Below are positions 61,409 to 64,000 of a stretch of 64,000 bases of DNA, in pieces. The stretch comes from Gluconobacter cerinus. GTDB lineage: Bacteria > Pseudomonadota > Alphaproteobacteria > Acetobacterales > Acetobacteraceae. The notes beneath the pieces were generated by a model. It did not search any database. It was not told the DNA's origin and was given only the letters and a program-made list of their open reading frames with translations. Position 1 is the first letter of the stretch. The number at the start of each line of letters is the position of its first letter. The stretch covers positions 186,001 through 250,000 of the forward strand of contig NZ_BEWM01000002.1 of NCBI RefSeq assembly GCF_002723935.1. The letters run 5' to 3'. The translations under genes were made by a program, and so were the position numbers.

Positions 61409-63943
61409 TCAGAAGAAATGTTTGCTCAGGGTGAAAAAGACCTGCCGTGGTGCACCGGCCTGGAGCGTCTGATAGGCCCCGGTTGGATCACTGTTCTTGA
61501 AGCCGGTGGTGCCAATGCTGGAAATGTATCCTTTGTCGAAAAGGTTCACGACGTTGACCTGTGCTTCCAGCCCCTTGAGAATTCCCGGGCGATGGAAACG
61601 ATAACCGGCTGACAGGTTGAACAGGACACGCCCTGGAAGGGGAGAGTCGTTCAGGAACGTGTAGAAACGGCGGCTCATATATTGGCCACCGAACTGGCCC
61701 CAGATGGTCCCGTCGTCATAAGCGAGCTTGAAATTTCCGATGTTGCGTGGGGCAGCCACCACCTGCTTGCCCGAAATGCGCAGAATGGACCCATCAGAGC
61801 TTTTGATATTATCGTTGTAATGCGCGTCGTTATAGGACCAGGCGCCATAGAGAGACCAGTTCCGGAAAAAGCGCCAGGTTGCTGCGGCTTCTACGCCGCG
61901 AGATGTTACGCTTCCGACGTTTTCAAGCACATTCTGGTTGCCCACAATGACAGAGCTCATGGAGGAGGCCAGAAGTCTATTTTCGAAATCGACGTAATAG
62001 CCCGTCAGAGAAGCCTGCACGCTGTCGTTATGGAAACGGTAGCCGAGCTCTTCTGTATTCGTTGTTTCAGGTTTCAGCTTGTTGTGGATGTACGAAAATC
62101 CTGCCTGTGTCGTTGAAAACGGCCCGGTTGAAGCTGACGCCGTATAGGCAGACATGTTGCGTGCGAAATCTGCAAAGATTTCATGATGGCGATTAAAGCG
62201 ATACAGAACGCCAACCTGAGGCAGAAATCCATTGGATGCGGAAATGGAGGCATTAATCGGATTTGCGCTTTGGGCCGTTGTTACAGAGCTGCTCGACACC
62301 AAAGATTTGAAGCCAGCATTTACTCGAAGCTTAGGTGTAATTGACCAGCTATCTTCCAGGTGGAACTGATAAACATGCGTGCGGAATGTATATTGCCACT
62401 GCACGGCAAACGGATTTTCATAAAAACGCTGAAAATTTGACGGGGTTACCCCTTCCTGAAGCGGGTAGAGCTTTGCAGCCTGACTGAAAAGATTGTTTTC
62501 AAACCAGAAGCCGGCTTCGATTTTATGGTTCCAGCGCTGATACGCGAGACTGGTCAGAACGCCTTCACGTTGCATTCGATATTCTGTTGTCGAAACAGAA
62601 AGCGGCGACCCTCCAAGATTGGCAGGCGTGGGATCGTACGGATCAGACCACGTGCCCGGTCCACGATCATAATGGCCATAAACTGTCGTAGAGCCTGTCA
62701 GGTGCGGGAGTAGGTGATAATCGAATTTTTCATAGCCCACCATGTCCTGACGAACACCGCCCCCACGATAATATGTATCGTCTGGTGATGTGTATGGAGA
62801 GGGCAGAGTTTGTCCTGCCTGGTAAGCACGGGCAATCTGTTCAGCCAGCTTATAGTTGTTGCTGATGTCGTCATGATTATAGCCAAACCGCTTGATCAGG
62901 CTGGTAGAAAGATCAAGATAATCGTCCTCGCGACGGTCATCAAAATCCAGATAAGTGGTGGCTTTGACTGCATCGCCCAGAGGCTGAATATATTTGAAAT
63001 TGAGCTGTTGCTGCTTTTGTTGTCCCCAGCCTTTCCACTTGTCTGCATACTGATAATCATAGCTGGCGTAGAATTTTCCTCCGCCCGGTAAAATGCCACT
63101 GTTGAGTCGCACAAATCCACGCCACGTGTTCGAGCTTCCCACGGTTCCGGAAACATCCAGTCCATAATGATCTGTTGGATCAATGGATGAGAACTGGATC
63201 GTGCCGCCAAGATTGCTGGTTGAGGCCGTGCCCAAGCCACCGGTACCTTGGGCAAGGGTGACGGGACCGTTATTTTCGGTCTCCAGTGCGCGCCCAATGG
63301 CTAGGCCATTGTTGTTACGGTACTGCATGTTTCCGAGTGGAATTCCGTCCAGGGTATAGCCGAGCTGATCGGTAAAAAAACCACGAACGGTAATCTGCTG
63401 AGCCCACTCGTAAGCCCCGAGGGGGTCGGAAGACTGGAAGTTGACGCCAGGCAACTCGGAAAGCACGGCTAGGGGAGAGGTCCCTGGTGCGGCTTTGTGC
63501 AACTCACTGCGTGAGAGTGTCTGAACTTGTCTTGATTGCCCCGTGCCAAGAACGACCATAGCCTCTTCACGGACGGGAGCAGACTTTTCGGCTACGGGGC
63601 GCGGAGTTTTTTTTGGTAACGCTCCGCCTGTTTTGACGGTGATGGCGCCGCTGACATCTCGGGAAACAAGCAGGCCGCTATTCTGTGTGAGCCGCTGTAA
63701 TGCCTCATCAAACGTGTACTTTCCGTTTAATGCGGGAGCTGTGCGTGATCCCAGTGCTGCCTCTGAAAACAGGATATCCTGATGGCTGATACGGGAAAGC
63801 TCTGCCAAGGCGGAGGACAGTGATTGCGAACCAATATGCAGTTCTAGCGAGGGGGGAGTGGCTGAAAAAGCTGAGTCTGGGAGGCTTGCGAAAATCGTCG
63901 CGGCCAGCATGGCCTGTCGGAAGGACGGTCTGAGGCGAAGCAT
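61409..63943 (-). CDS. FecA-type TonB-dependent receptor with STN domain
   Basis: An 844-residue outer-membrane receptor. After the signal peptide (cut near AFSA) residues 32-105 form a secretin/TonB short N-terminal (STN) domain (LELHIGSQSLSSALAELSRISH, YTFDEALQRLTQNSGLLV). STN domains signal through FecR/FecI-type pairs. A TonB-box-like EAMVVLGTG and the plug follow (SPLAVLSELPGVNFQS, GGLGTASTSNLGG), and the barrel ends in QVFFTLSKHFF. No FecI or FecR gene is visible in the window; one could lie beyond 64000. The last 57 bases hold only its leader. Confidence 0.9.
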   Translation of the reverse strand: MLRLRPSFRQAMLAATIFASLPDSAFSATPPSLELHIGSQSLSSALAELSRISHQDILFSEAALGSRTAPALNGKYTFDEALQRLTQNSGLLVSRDVSGAITVKTGGALPKKTPRPVAEKSAPVREEAMVVLGTGQSRQVQTLSRSELHKAAPGTSPLAVLSELPGVNFQSSDPLGAYEWAQQITVRGFFTDQLGYTLDGIPLGNMQYRNNNGLAIGRALETENNGPVTLAQGTGGLGTASTSNLGGTIQFSSIDPTDHYGLDVSGTVGSSNTWRGFVRLNSGILPGGGKFYASYDYQYADKWKGWGQQKQQQLNFKYIQPLGDAVKATTYLDFDDRREDDYLDLSTSLIKRFGYNHDDISNNYKLAEQIARAYQAGQTLPSPYTSPDDTYYRGGGVRQDMVGYEKFDYHLLPHLTGSTTVYGHYDRGPGTWSDPYDPTPANLGGSPLSVSTTEYRMQREGVLTSLAYQRWNHKIEAGFWFENNLFSQAAKLYPLQEGVTPSNFQRFYENPFAVQWQYTFRTHVYQFHLEDSWSITPKLRVNAGFKSLVSSSSVTTAQSANPINASISASNGFLPQVGVLYRFNRHHEIFADFARNMSAYTASASTGPFSTTQAGFSYIHNKLKPETTNTEELGYRFHNDSVQASLTGYYVDFENRLLASSMSSVIVGNQNVLENVGSVTSRGVEAAATWRFFRNWSLYGAWSYNDAHYNDNIKSSDGSILRISGKQVVAAPRNIGNFKLAYDDGTIWGQFGGQYMSRRFYTFLNDSPLPGRVLFNLSAGYRFHRPGILKGLEAQVNVVNLFDKGYISSIGTTGFKNSDPTGAYQTLQAGAPRQVFFTLSKHFF

Positions 63944-64000
63944 GAGTGAGTCTCCGAAGCATAAAGCCGCAATGGGTGTCTGCTTCGTTGACGAATGGGA

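Overview
The window looks like chromosome from an acetic acid bacterium, most probably Gluconobacter or a close relative in the Acetobacteraceae. This is an inference from gene content and protein style: a hopanoid RND transporter (HpnN), several large TonB-dependent receptors, a fused CysNC, flagellar rod genes, Hint-domain AIDA-type adhesins, and a GC content that looks to be in the mid-50s by eye. No rRNA, tRNA, insertion sequence, prophage or CRISPR array was seen. Genes are packed tightly on both strands, with hairpin terminators between many convergent pairs.

Layout. 0.2-5.4 kb: AlkA-type glycosylase, alpha/beta hydrolase, ClC-type channel, RidA-like protein and a FemAB/GNAT-like protein. 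5.4-8.0 kb: flgF-flgG-flgA. 8.0-13.5 kb (minus): orphan RND pump, then an SDR and a lipase-like lipoprotein that overlap. 13.5-16.1 kb: DUF3297 protein, nucleoside hydrolase and type II sulfide:quinone oxidoreductase. 16.1-24.8 kb (minus): ecto-phosphodiesterase lipoprotein, a 1.1-kresidue TonB receptor, cupin, VOC protein, HpnN. 24.9-27.3 kb: YigZ/IMPACT and an AlgE-like porin. 27.3-32.8 kb (minus): a glycosyltransferase with a 100-residue duplicated module behind a Hint/AIDA adhesin, RadA and a small membrane protein. 32.8-39.2 kb: MlaF-MlaE, then a phage-shock (Psp) locus of unusual composition. 39.4-42.9 kb: sulfate assimilation cysH-cysD-cysNC. 43.1-50.9 kb: a complete sugar/ketose operon. 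50.9-52.6 kb: second Hint adhesin. 53.1-59.8 kb: TetR, creatinase-like hydrolase, MFS, TonB receptor and AraC. 59.9-64 kb: SnoaL-like protein, Tat-exported phosphoesterase and a FecA-type receptor.

Two systems stand out. First, 43336-50751 encodes a TIM-family isomerase with Asn11 replaced by Ser, a DeoR regulator, an RpiB-family isomerase, an RbsABC-type importer and a fused DhaK-DhaL kinase. This set matches the tetrulose-phosphate branch of erythritol/threitol catabolism (EryH/EryI, LerK/LerI/DerI) but has no dehydrogenase. That fits an organism that oxidises erythritol to L-erythrulose in the periplasm and then needs to import and phosphorylate the ketose. Second, 34435-39168 is a psp locus (pspF divergent from pspA-pspB) whose last gene has a periplasmic toastrack/GIN-like beta domain, one membrane helix and a C-terminal tail closely resembling the end of PspC. 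The usual PspC membrane domain appears to have been exchanged for a new sensor domain. A second secreted protein with a beta domain and a Pro-rich tail lies between pspB and this gene, and MlaE-MlaF follow on the same strand.
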